Source of the DNA: Thermococcus sp. AM4
Lineage (GTDB): Archaea; Methanobacteriota_B; Thermococci; Thermococcales; Thermococcaceae
Direction: 5' to 3'
DNA length: 64,000 nt
Assembly: GCF_000151205.2 (NCBI RefSeq)
Contig: NC_016051.1
Span: forward strand, 682,001-746,000
Shown piece by piece: positions 57,473 to 64,000 of the stretch (within the stretch, counting starts at the first letter, position 1; every line of letters starts with the position of its first letter). The notes beneath the pieces were generated by a model. That model searched no databases and had not been told where the DNA came from. It saw only the letters and a list, made by a program, of their open reading frames with translations. The position numbers were made by a program, and so were the translations under genes.

Positions 57473-58654
57473 TCAGGAGCGGTCCCGTATCAGGATCATC
57501 AAGACAAGGGCGAGAAGGTTCATGAAAGCGGCGAAGAGAAAGCTATACTCCAGCGAATAGGCGCTCCAGAGGTAGCCGGCCATAACCGAGGCGGGAAAAA
57601 CGAAGATCCCGAAAACGGTGTGATATGCACCGATTATTGTTCCCTTCTCGTGCTCCTTTGCGAGATCAGCCATGTACGCCCTCGGAACCGTGTCCTCAAT
57701 GGCTATGTAGAGGCCGTAGAGCACGAACGCGATGATGAGGGTGTAAACGTTCCTCGCGTAGGCGAATGTTAAAGCCGCCAGAGTCGCGATTCCAAAGCCG
57801 AGGGTTATCATCCTCTTCTTGCCAAAGGTGTCGGAATAGAGACCTATCGGATAGGCGGCGAGGGCGTATACGAGGTTGAAGAGGGCGTAGAAGGCTATGT
57901 CCTGCTCTAGGGAATAGCCCAGCTCGCGGGCCTTCCACAGGGTGAACGCGTAACTGTACCTCCCGAGGGCGCCGATGGCTATAACGGCCAGGAACAGCTG
58001 AAGGCTCCTATCCCGAAGGGTCGAGATGCCCTTTACCTTCTTCCTAACCTCCCCGCCCCTATCCTTCACGAAGAGGAGTATGACGAGAAGAGACACCGCT
58101 CCCGGAACTGCGGAGATCAGAAAGACGTGCCTGTAGGCGCTTTCCTTAGGAAGGTTTTTCAAAAGCCCCAAGAGCGCTATCGCAACGATTGGCCCCGCAA
58201 CGGCGCCGAGGGTGTCCATCATTCTGTGAAAGCCGAAGGACTTCCCAGTTTTTCCCTTTTCGCTCGACTCGGCTATGAGGGCATCGCGGGGAGCTGTTCT
58301 AATGCCCTTCCCCACCCGATCAACCGCGCGGAGCAGCAGGAAGTCCCACCAGTGGCGCGTAAAAGCGAGGGCTCCCTTCGCGGCGGTGGAGAGAGCGTAG
58401 CCCGTGAAAACGAAGGCCTTACGCTTTCTAAAGATGTCGCTGAAGTAACCGAAGAGCACCTTAAAGAGCGAGCTCATGCTCTCTATTGCGCCCATGACCG
58501 AGCCGCTCGCGAGTTTTCCAGTCCCGAGGACGTCCGTTAGGTAGCTGGGAACTATCGGCGCTATCATCTCACTGCTCATGTCGTTGAGGAAGCTGACGAT
58601 GCCGAGGAGAAAGACGTTCCAGCTGATCCCGAAGACCTTCCGCTCCTTCTCCAT
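57473..58654 (-). CDS. MFS transporter controlled by a PadR neighbour
   Basis: A 393-residue permease with twelve predicted helices. Motif A is FGYFSDIFRKRKAFV, and an RVGKGIRTAPRDALIAE segment marks a group of MFS drug or sugar exporters. The substrate is unknown. ATG 58654 follows GGGGGAGTGAAT, two bases after the PadR stop codon begins, so the two form an operon. A PadR-regulated MFS often acts as a drug efflux pump; this is inference. Confidence 0.88.
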   Translation of the reverse strand: MEKERKVFGISWNVFLLGIVSFLNDMSSEMIAPIVPSYLTDVLGTGKLASGSVMGAIESMSSLFKVLFGYFSDIFRKRKAFVFTGYALSTAAKGALAFTRHWWDFLLLRAVDRVGKGIRTAPRDALIAESSEKGKTGKSFGFHRMMDTLGAVAGPIVAIALLGLLKNLPKESAYRHVFLISAVPGAVSLLVILLFVKDRGGEVRKKVKGISTLRDRSLQLFLAVIAIGALGRYSYAFTLWKARELGYSLEQDIAFYALFNLVYALAAYPIGLYSDTFGKKRMITLGFGIATLAALTFAYARNVYTLIIAFVLYGLYIAIEDTVPRAYMADLAKEHEKGTIIGAYHTVFGIFVFPASVMAGYLWSAYSLEYSFLFAAFMNLLALVLMILIRDRS

Positions 58655-58656
58655 AT

Positions 58657-58944
58657 TCACTCCCCCAGGAGTTCCTCGCAGAGCTCCCTCAGCTTTTCTT
58701 TCCCCTCTACAAGGGCTCTAAGGCCATTCTCCGTTATCGTGTAGACCCTAACCCGCCGTCCGTTTCTGATTTCTTCCCTGCTCGTGAGAAGGCCCTTTCG
58801 CTCGAGCTCGTGGAGGAGGGGATAAATCGTACCGGGACTGAGTTTGTAACCGTGCCTCCTAAGTTCTTCCATCATGAAACTGCCGGTGACCCCTTCCCTC
58901 GCGTGGTGGAGGACGTGTAAACTCAGGAAGTCGCGGTACTTCAT
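58657..58944 (-). CDS. PadR-family transcriptional regulator
   Basis: A 95-residue winged-helix protein. The N-terminal part MKYRDFLSLHVLHHAREGVTGSF, the SPGTIYPLLHELERKGLL recognition region and the RVYTITENGLRAL wing are typical of PadR (motifs given in part). The C-terminal helix would dimerise. ATG 58944 follows GGTG at six bases; GTG 58953 is the alternative. An inverted repeat between its TATA box and start suggests that it represses itself and the MFS gene. Confidence 0.9.
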   Translation of the reverse strand: MKYRDFLSLHVLHHAREGVTGSFMMEELRRHGYKLSPGTIYPLLHELERKGLLTSREEIRNGRRVRVYTITENGLRALVEGKEKLRELCEELLGE

Positions 58945-58953
58945 ATTGAACAC

Positions 58954-58985
58954 CGATATCGAGATGCGATATCTCGGTTAAAAAC
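58954..58985 (-). promoter_or_regulatory. PadR promoter with putative operator
   Basis: CGAGAT (58960-58965) and ATCTCG (58971-58976) form an inverted repeat, and GATATC occurs twice, 14 bases apart. The TATA element (GTTTTTAACC on the minus strand, about 58976-58985) touches the right arm. A PadR dimer bound here would block transcription start. Confidence 0.5.
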
Positions 58986-59011
58986 CTACCCCAAACCACT
59001 GGCACAGAAGG

Positions 59012-59068
59012 GGCTCGGAGGGTGTTCACTTCATCATGAGTCTCAGAATGCTTGCTATTCGTCATCGC
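59012..59068 (-). ncRNA. C/D box guide sRNA 2
   Basis: On the minus strand the boxes read C ATGACGA (59065-59059), a 12-base guide ATAGCAAGCATT, D' CTGA (59046-59043), a 5-base spacer, C' ATGATGA (59037-59031), a 12-base guide AGTGAACACCCT and D CCGA (59018-59015). Both guides are exactly 12 bases. The C and D boxes each differ by one base from consensus, so confidence is lower than for the first. A TATA element (GGTTTTTAAAGG) stands about 25 bases upstream. Predicted targets are AAUG-Cm-UUGCUAU and AGGG-Um-GUUCACU. Confidence 0.7.
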
Positions 59069-59089
59069 CCCATGTCACTACCCCCCAGC

Positions 59090-59100
59090 CTTTAAAAACC
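59090..59100. promoter_or_regulatory. Shared TATA element for the P1 peptidase and C/D sRNA 2
   Basis: CTTTAAAAACC on the plus strand lies about 29 bases before the peptidase ATG. Its reverse (GGTTTTTAAAG) is at the right distance for the sRNA on the other strand. One near-symmetric AT core may thus serve both directions. Confidence 0.5.
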
Positions 59101-59128
59101 ATCCCTCCCAATGTTAATGGGGATCGAA

Positions 59129-60172
59129 ATGAAGGCCCCCGAGCTGGGAATCAAAATCGGCGTTTACGAACGCGGAGAGAGGAACTCTATAGCGGATTTG
59201 GGGGTTAAAGTCGGCCACGCGACGCTCATCGAGGGAGAAGACGTGAGAACTGGCGTGACGGTTCTCCTACCGCCGGTCAAGAACCCCTACAAAGAGAGGC
59301 TCTTCGCATCAACCTTCGTCATGAACGGCTTCTCCAAGCCGATAGGCTTCGTTCAGGTTGATGAACTCGGCTACATCGAGACGCCAATTGCTTTAACCAA
59401 CACGCTGAGCGTCTACACGGTCGCGAGCGCGGTTGTGAGGCACATGATTGAGCTGAACACCGATTTAAAGAGCGTCTCCCCGGTCGTCATGGAGTGCAAC
59501 GACGCTTACCTCAACAACGTCAGGAAGATGGCCGTTAGGGAGGAGCACTACTTCGAGGCCGTCAAAAAAGCATCGCTGGACTTCGAGGAAGGTGCCGTTG
59601 GAGCGGGAACCGGAATGAGCGCCTTCGAGTTCAAGGGAGGAATAGGCTCGTCTTCACGGGTCGTTGAGATAGGTGGCGAAGAGTACACCGTTGCCTCGCT
59701 CGTCCTTGCGAACTTCGGAAAACGGGAGGACTTAACCGTAGCGGGCGTTCCCGTTGGCCTCGAGCTGAAGGACTATCCGGGAAGGGGAACCTCTGGTAAG
59801 GGCAGCATCTCGATGGTCGTTGCAACGGACGCTCCGCTAACGGCGAGGCAGCTGAGAAGGCTCGCGAAGAGGGCAGTTGTTGGCCTCGCGAGAACCGGTG
59901 GCTACGCCTATCACGGCAGCGGCGACGTCGTTCTGGCTTTCTCGACCGCTCAGACCGTTCCCTTCGACAAAGAACCACACCCGATAAGCTTCCTGCCCGA
60001 CAACGCCCTCAGCAGGCTCTTCAAGGCAACGGCGGAGGCAACGGAAGAGGGGATAATCAACGCCCTCCTGGGGGCGAAAACCGTCGAGGGCAACGGCCAC
60101 GTTAGGTACGCCCTGCCGGTCGAGAAACTGCTCGAGATAATGGAAAGGTACGGGAGGCTCGAGAGGGCCTAA
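59129..60172 (+). CDS. P1-family (DmpA/BapA-type) aminopeptidase
   Basis: A 347-residue Ntn-type peptidase of the S58 group. It has NSIADLGVKVGHATL at the start and a region GAVGAGTGMSAFEFKGGIGSSSR with the Gly-rich loop before the Ser used for self-cleavage (given in part). Relatives remove D- or beta-amino acids or N-terminal residues. ATG 59129 is preferred (GGGGATCGAA before it); ATG 59117 is possible. Its end meets the endonuclease IV-like gene by a four-base convergent overlap. Confidence 0.87.
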   Translation: MKAPELGIKIGVYERGERNSIADLGVKVGHATLIEGEDVRTGVTVLLPPVKNPYKERLFASTFVMNGFSKPIGFVQVDELGYIETPIALTNTLSVYTVASAVVRHMIELNTDLKSVSPVVMECNDAYLNNVRKMAVREEHYFEAVKKASLDFEEGAVGAGTGMSAFEFKGGIGSSSRVVEIGGEEYTVASLVLANFGKREDLTVAGVPVGLELKDYPGRGTSGKGSISMVVATDAPLTARQLRRLAKRAVVGLARTGGYAYHGSGDVVLAFSTAQTVPFDKEPHPISFLPDNALSRLFKATAEATEEGIINALLGAKTVEGNGHVRYALPVEKLLEIMERYGRLERA

Positions 60173-61014
60173 ACCTTTATCTCCTCGTACTTCTTCTTCA
60201 TCAGGAGCGCGTCCTCCTCGATGTTGGGGCTCTCGCTTATGACGACGCCCTTGACGCGGAACTCCTTTAGAACCCTGAGCAGGTCCTCCCACTTCATGTC
60301 GCTCTCCTGGAGCGGGAGATGCCTCTTCTCTCCCTTCTCCGTGTACTCGATGCCGCTCATGTGAATGTGCATGTTGTCCAGAGCCTCCCTGCCAAGCCTG
60401 TCCTCGATAAAGGCCAGCATCTCGCGCCACTCCTCAACGGAGTTGCACCTGCCTTTGTTCCTCGCGTGGGCGTGCGCGAAGTCTATCGTCGGAAGAACAG
60501 TCTCGAGCTCCTCGCTGAGCTTCACTATCTCCTTCAGGTCTCCGAACTGGGTCGGCTTTCCCGTCAGCTCGGGCCTGAGCCAGACCTTGACGCCCCTGTC
60601 CAGGAGTTCCCTCTCAATCTCCTTCAGCGCGTCCCTGATTCTGTTGTAGACCTTCGCAGGGTCCTGCTTGAGGTAGTAACCGGCGTGAAAGACGACGCTC
60701 CAGCCACCGGCGTCGTAAAGCCTCTCGGCACTCTGGATTATCCTCCTCTTGCTGGCCTCGACTTTTGCCTTCTCGTTCGCGTTGAGGTTGATGTAGTAAG
60801 GGGCGTGCGCCGTGAGCAGGACGTCGTGCTTTTTGGCGACGTACTTGATTTTCTTCGCGAGTTCCGGCTTGAGGTTGACCCCTCTGACGAACTCAAGCTC
60901 CATCGCATCCAACCCGAGGTTCCTCACGTGGATTATGCCGTCTATCGTTGAGCGCTTCGGCGTTGAGAGCGGTATTCCAGCGGTTCCGAAGCGCAACCTG
61001 TCCACTTTGAACAT
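60169..61014 (-). CDS. Endonuclease IV-like (AP endonuclease 2 family) TIM-barrel protein
   Basis: A 281-residue protein with the xylose isomerase-like TIM barrel of endonuclease IV. Metal residues are in LTAHAPYYINL, VVFHAGYY, LRPELTGKP, TIDFAHAHA and MHIHMSGIEY, and ISESPNIEEDAL closes the barrel. Endonuclease IV cuts DNA at abasic sites, which form fast at high temperature. ATG 61014 follows GGTGGGAGAG; a GTG at 61023 is possible. A TATA-like GTTTTTAAG lies upstream. Confidence 0.88.
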   Translation of the reverse strand: MFKVDRLRFGTAGIPLSTPKRSTIDGIIHVRNLGLDAMELEFVRGVNLKPELAKKIKYVAKKHDVLLTAHAPYYINLNANEKAKVEASKRRIIQSAERLYDAGGWSVVFHAGYYLKQDPAKVYNRIRDALKEIERELLDRGVKVWLRPELTGKPTQFGDLKEIVKLSEELETVLPTIDFAHAHARNKGRCNSVEEWREMLAFIEDRLGREALDNMHIHMSGIEYTEKGEKRHLPLQESDMKWEDLLRVLKEFRVKGVVISESPNIEEDALLMKKKYEEIKV

Positions 61015-61087
61015 CTCTCCCACCGGTTTGATTAGGGTTGCCTAACTTAAAAACTTAGCCCAAACACAAAAGATGAGATGAAAAACC

Positions 61088-61753
61088 CTATCCGGCCACG
61101 AGACGGCCATAGCGGATCTTGTAGTGAACGTCCCCTATCTCGATGAGCTCAGAATCATGTGTTGAAACTACCACAGTTTTTCCGTCGTCCCTTAACGCCT
61201 CTAGGAGTCCAATGACTCTCCTGACTGATTCCAAATCGAGGTATGCAGTGGGTTCATCGAGGACTATGACCTCTGGATCGTGGGCAAGTGCCCTAACTAT
61301 GGAAACCCTCCTGAGCTCACCGCCACTCACTTCTCCGGGCCTCTTGGAGAGGAGATCCTTAACCCCCAGCATTTCGGCTAGCTCTAAGGCTCTCTCCTTA
61401 CTTTTCCTGTTTAGTTTTCCTACCGCACTAAGCGTGAGCTCTACGTTCTCCCAAAGCGTTAATGAATCGACAAAAATCGGCTCCTGAAAAGAGATTCCAA
61501 TTCCTTTCCTCAAATCTCTGATCCCTGGTCCAATAGAGTAAACGTCGATTCCATCGTATTCAACTGTTCCCTCGGTGGGAGAGAGGAGTGTAGAGAGGGT
61601 CTTTAGGAGAGTGGTCTTTCCCGCACCGCTCGGACCGAAAACAACCGTTATCTTACCCTCCTCAAACTCACCGGAGAAGTCTTTGAGAGCCTCATACCTT
61701 CGGTTTCCCATGGAATACACGACCGTAACGTTTCTGAGAACCACACGAACCAC
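61088..61753 (-). CDS. ABC transporter ATP-binding protein
   Basis: A 221-residue ATPase of the LolD/MacB-like size. Walker A is [12 protein letters not shown], the signature VSGGELRRVSIVRAL, Walker B VIVLDEPTAYLD and the switch His STHDSE. The first residues are RVVLRNVTVVYSMG. GTG 61753 follows GGAGG at eight bases and lies directly after the permease stop, so the two make one exporter. The signature has Glu-Leu in place of the usual Gln-Gln. Confidence 0.92.
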   Translation of the reverse strand: MVRVVLRNVTVVYSMGNRRYEALKDFSGEFEEGKITVVFGPSGAGKTTLLKTLSTLLSPTEGTVEYDGIDVYSIGPGIRDLRKGIGISFQEPIFVDSLTLWENVELTLSAVGKLNRKSKERALELAEMLGVKDLLSKRPGEVSGGELRRVSIVRALAHDPEVIVLDEPTAYLDLESVRRVIGLLEALRDDGKTVVVSTHDSELIEIGDVHYKIRYGRLVAG

Positions 61754-64000
61754 TCAGATCACCTCCTTTTCACTATTCACTATCGTGACCGCATAAAGAA
61801 CCGGCGCAAGCCCCATTCCGAGGGCCGGAACGAGGAGCAGGAAAAACCTCGACGTTACGAAGCCGAGGGAGTAGAAGCTCAGGCCATCCTTTAAGATAAG
61901 GAACGATAGGAATAGCGCGGGCAAAAGGGCCAGCAGGGGGAGGTTGCTCTTCCCACAGCTTCCGCCCAGGGATCCAAGAAGGAACTTCAGCTTCTCCAAC
62001 CTTTCGCGGTCCCTGAGGCCGAGGATTATGGCCGTCAGCGGCATCAGAAGTCCGGACAGCGCAAAGGGTAAGGTCCCCTTGAGGGTACCCAGGCCGTCCA
62101 TGAAGTAGCCGGCGGGTTCCTCCATCGACCATACCTCGACGTCCTCACCGTACTTTGAGAGCTTTGCCCTCAGCTCATCGAGGATTCTTCTGTTTCCCTT
62201 AATGTACACCGTTTCCGGAATGGGCGTGAAGTTCTGAACTTGGTTCCGTATCAGGTCACAGCTTGCCATCGCCAGCCTGCCCATTCCACGCTGCGGGCTT
62301 ACAAAACCCCTGATCCTGTACGTTTTGTCCCCCAGGTAGAGGTCGATCTCTGCATTCCCACCTTTTGGAACGCCAAGATCCTGGGCGATAGCATAACCTG
62401 CCATTATCCTGTCCCTGTTCTCGGTGAGAAGCCTGTAGAACCTCGACGCCGAGGAGCTGGCTGTGGAAGCTTCCCTGACGAATTGAACCATGTCGTCATC
62501 GTAGCATTCCATGTCCCCGAAAACGTTCCAGCTCAGCCCATTCGCCCGGTAGACCTTGCCTGCACTCCAGACCGTTGCGAACTCAACTCCTTCCGACCTC
62601 AGGAGCGAAACGGTTGTGTTGTAGGCTTCCAAAGTCTGCACGCGATCCTCGATGGAATTCGGGAACGAGACCGTTATGGTGGCCCCGTAGCTCCCGTCCG
62701 TTGCGGCGGAGTACAGCGAACCGGCTGGCAGGGAAAGCACAAAGCCCGTGTACGTGAGGAGAACCAGCAGGGAGAGAAGACTCGGAATGAGTATCCGGGC
62801 GGAAGCCCTTACTTCAATCCCTCCCCTGAGATCGAGGAGCAGGAGGATGAAGGCCCCGGCGGCTATCGAAAGGAGGAGGTGAGGCAGGTAGTGAAACGCG
62901 AAGATGAGGGCTCCCCAGTAGAGGTTCACATCGCCGGAGAGCATGAATGGGGAGGCAAAAGCCATGGCGGCGTAACGCCTAAACTCCGGCTCTAGTAGGG
63001 TCAAGGCAGAGGGAACGGCAGTCGCAAAGAAGAGAGCGACCAGGAGCAGTCTTCCAACCTCTCTCCTCGAGCCGGCTATGAAGTTTTTGAGGAAGAGGAA
63101 CAGGACCAGGAGCAGGGTTATTATGAACCCGTATTTTGCTCCGAAGTAGAGAGACGCCACCGCAGAGCCGCCGAGGACGACACCTGCCGTGATCAGCTCC
63201 AGGAAGAGAGCGTCCCCGCCGTGAACGAGGATCAGCTCCTTCATTTTCCTCTCATCGCTCTTTTCGCGCCCCAGGATCACGAGCATCGCGGGAATGAGGG
63301 GCAGGAGAAGCACCAAGTACTGCCAGAGGTACCTCCACAAAGGTTTTCCTTTCTCCTCGTGCGCAATGACCCATTGGGATGTTATTACCCCCACCTCAGG
63401 GTACCAGCCCCTCGGGGCGAATTTCTCGTACAGGATCCGGTAGATGGCGCTCGCGTTGAATTTCCTTCCAGGAATTACCAGGAGAAACTCCTTCATCGAT
63501 AGATTTTCAACGCCTCCTACTGAATTTACGGCGTCGATGAAGTTCCTGTAGAAATTGCCTCCAATTAGGCAATAGCCTTCGTACTCACTGAGGACTGCCA
63601 GCAGAACCCTGTCTTCCTCGGATCGAGGGTGAAGCCGTTTGACGGATCGTATCGTGGCGTTGTGATAGATTGCACCAACCCCCACGGGTGTCATGAGCCT
63701 GATCATATAGTTTGTACCGCCTTCAAAATCCGTGGATGAGCCACGGGCCACGAGGCAGTCCGCGTCACGCGGTTCGCCGCGAAGGGGCACAATGATCCCA
63801 TATCCGTTTTCAAGGGCATACATGCCATAAACGTGAAAATCCCCGGCTCCGGCCTGCTCCAAAAGATGGACCACTTCCCCTAGGAGGGGCGGATGACCCG
63901 AGTCTGTAAAATTCCTGTATGTAATCAATGGAGCGTCGATTGTGAGCCCTCCAGGTTTAAGGTTGAAGACGGTCCGGGAGGGCGGAGTATTGTACTGGAA
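61754..64000 (-). CDS. FtsX/MacB-like ABC permease with large outer domain (5' partial)
   Basis: The frame runs from the right edge without a start, giving 748 residues. A first outer domain (to about residue 230) is followed by five or six helices (about 230-430), then a second outer domain (about 440-670), and a final set of helices ending SEKEVI. This doubled MacB/FtsX-like layout fits substrate or lipoprotein export. The nearest TTG at 63928 has no ribosome site, and the codons before it continue coding-like (TVFNLKPGGLTIDAP), so the true start is outside. It is coupled to the ATPase gene. Confidence 0.8.
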   Translation of the reverse strand, partial: FQYNTPPSRTVFNLKPGGLTIDAPLITYRNFTDSGHPPLLGEVVHLLEQAGAGDFHVYGMYALENGYGIIVPLRGEPRDADCLVARGSSTDFEGGTNYMIRLMTPVGVGAIYHNATIRSVKRLHPRSEEDRVLLAVLSEYEGYCLIGGNFYRNFIDAVNSVGGVENLSMKEFLLVIPGRKFNASAIYRILYEKFAPRGWYPEVGVITSQWVIAHEEKGKPLWRYLWQYLVLLLPLIPAMLVILGREKSDERKMKELILVHGGDALFLELITAGVVLGGSAVASLYFGAKYGFIITLLLVLFLFLKNFIAGSRREVGRLLLVALFFATAVPSALTLLEPEFRRYAAMAFASPFMLSGDVNLYWGALIFAFHYLPHLLLSIAAGAFILLLLDLRGGIEVRASARILIPSLLSLLVLLTYTGFVLSLPAGSLYSAATDGSYGATITVSFPNSIEDRVQTLEAYNTTVSLLRSEGVEFATVWSAGKVYRANGLSWNVFGDMECYDDDMVQFVREASTASSSASRFYRLLTENRDRIMAGYAIAQDLGVPKGGNAEIDLYLGDKTYRIRGFVSPQRGMGRLAMASCDLIRNQVQNFTPIPETVYIKGNRRILDELRAKLSKYGEDVEVWSMEEPAGYFMDGLGTLKGTLPFALSGLLMPLTAIILGLRDRERLEKLKFLLGSLGGSCGKSNLPLLALLPALFLSFLILKDGLSFYSLGFVTSRFFLLLVPALGMGLAPVLYAVTIVNSEKEVI

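Overview
The window is chromosomal DNA of a hyperthermophilic euryarchaeon of the order Thermococcales, most likely Thermococcus. The evidence is the gene set (archaeal EF-2, sn-glycerol-1-phosphate dehydrogenase, the PAN ATPase, topoisomerase VI, aIF1A, Rio1 and Rio2, L35Ae, Nep1, MptA, the tungstate transporter WtpABC), a CGP-CTERM surface anchor, archaeal TATA boxes, GGTGAT or GGAGG ribosome sites, and dense, overlapping genes rich in G and C. No tRNA, rRNA, insertion sequence or CRISPR array was seen. Two C/D box guide RNAs lie between genes.

Layout. 1-5.9 kb: end of a large anchored surface protein, a RecA-like protein without a P-loop, Trm1, L35Ae, and a secreted/membrane gene pair that looks like one broken gene. 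5.9-13.8 kb: a phosphoesterase operon, an RNA m5C methyltransferase, EF-2, a leftward run with UPF0179, a RelBE-type toxin-antitoxin pair and an HD phosphohydrolase, and lipid-forming egsA. 14-18.5 kb: a 1047-residue protein that joins a seven-repeat beta-propeller, two duplicated beta domains and a Ser/Thr kinase, followed by an AAA/DUF4143 ATPase behind a tandem 33-bp repeat promoter. 18.5-23.5 kb: DUF63, inositol/fructose phosphatase, rhomboid protease, upp, a lone Cas6-like protein, and PAN. 23.5-30.1 kb: MFS transporter, Rio2, radical SAM enzyme, MFS, Ntn asparaginase and EamA exporter. 30.1-37.2 kb: a C/D sRNA, poorly conserved secreted and membrane proteins, a tRNA-binding-domain protein behind two tandem TPR-like paralogues, Nep1, a saccharopine-dehydrogenase-like enzyme and a HAD hydrolase.

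37.3-46.8 kb is a rightward housekeeping run: aIF1A, Rio1, a Dim2-like KH protein, Top6B, Top6A, then a frame-disrupted DUF530/HTH stretch, a DUF4129 protein, MptA, a small GTPase facing an OB-like protein, and an HD nucleotidase. 46.9-51.1 kb holds a 1418-residue VWA/PKD surface protein. 51.2-56.1 kb is a tungsten locus: WtpABC imports tungstate, and MoeA and MoaB act in attaching the metal to pyranopterin. The rest holds L-asparaginase, a PadR-MFS pair, a second C/D sRNA, a P1 peptidase, an endonuclease IV-like protein and an ABC exporter whose permease runs off the window.

The most unusual items are the propeller-kinase, the lone and possibly non-catalytic Cas6, the two guide RNAs, the 33-bp promoter repeats, a 12-bp inverted repeat between the aIF1A and HAD promoters, the interleaved inverted repeats after wtpC, and the two sites of frame disruption (about 5.1 kb and 43.2-43.5 kb).
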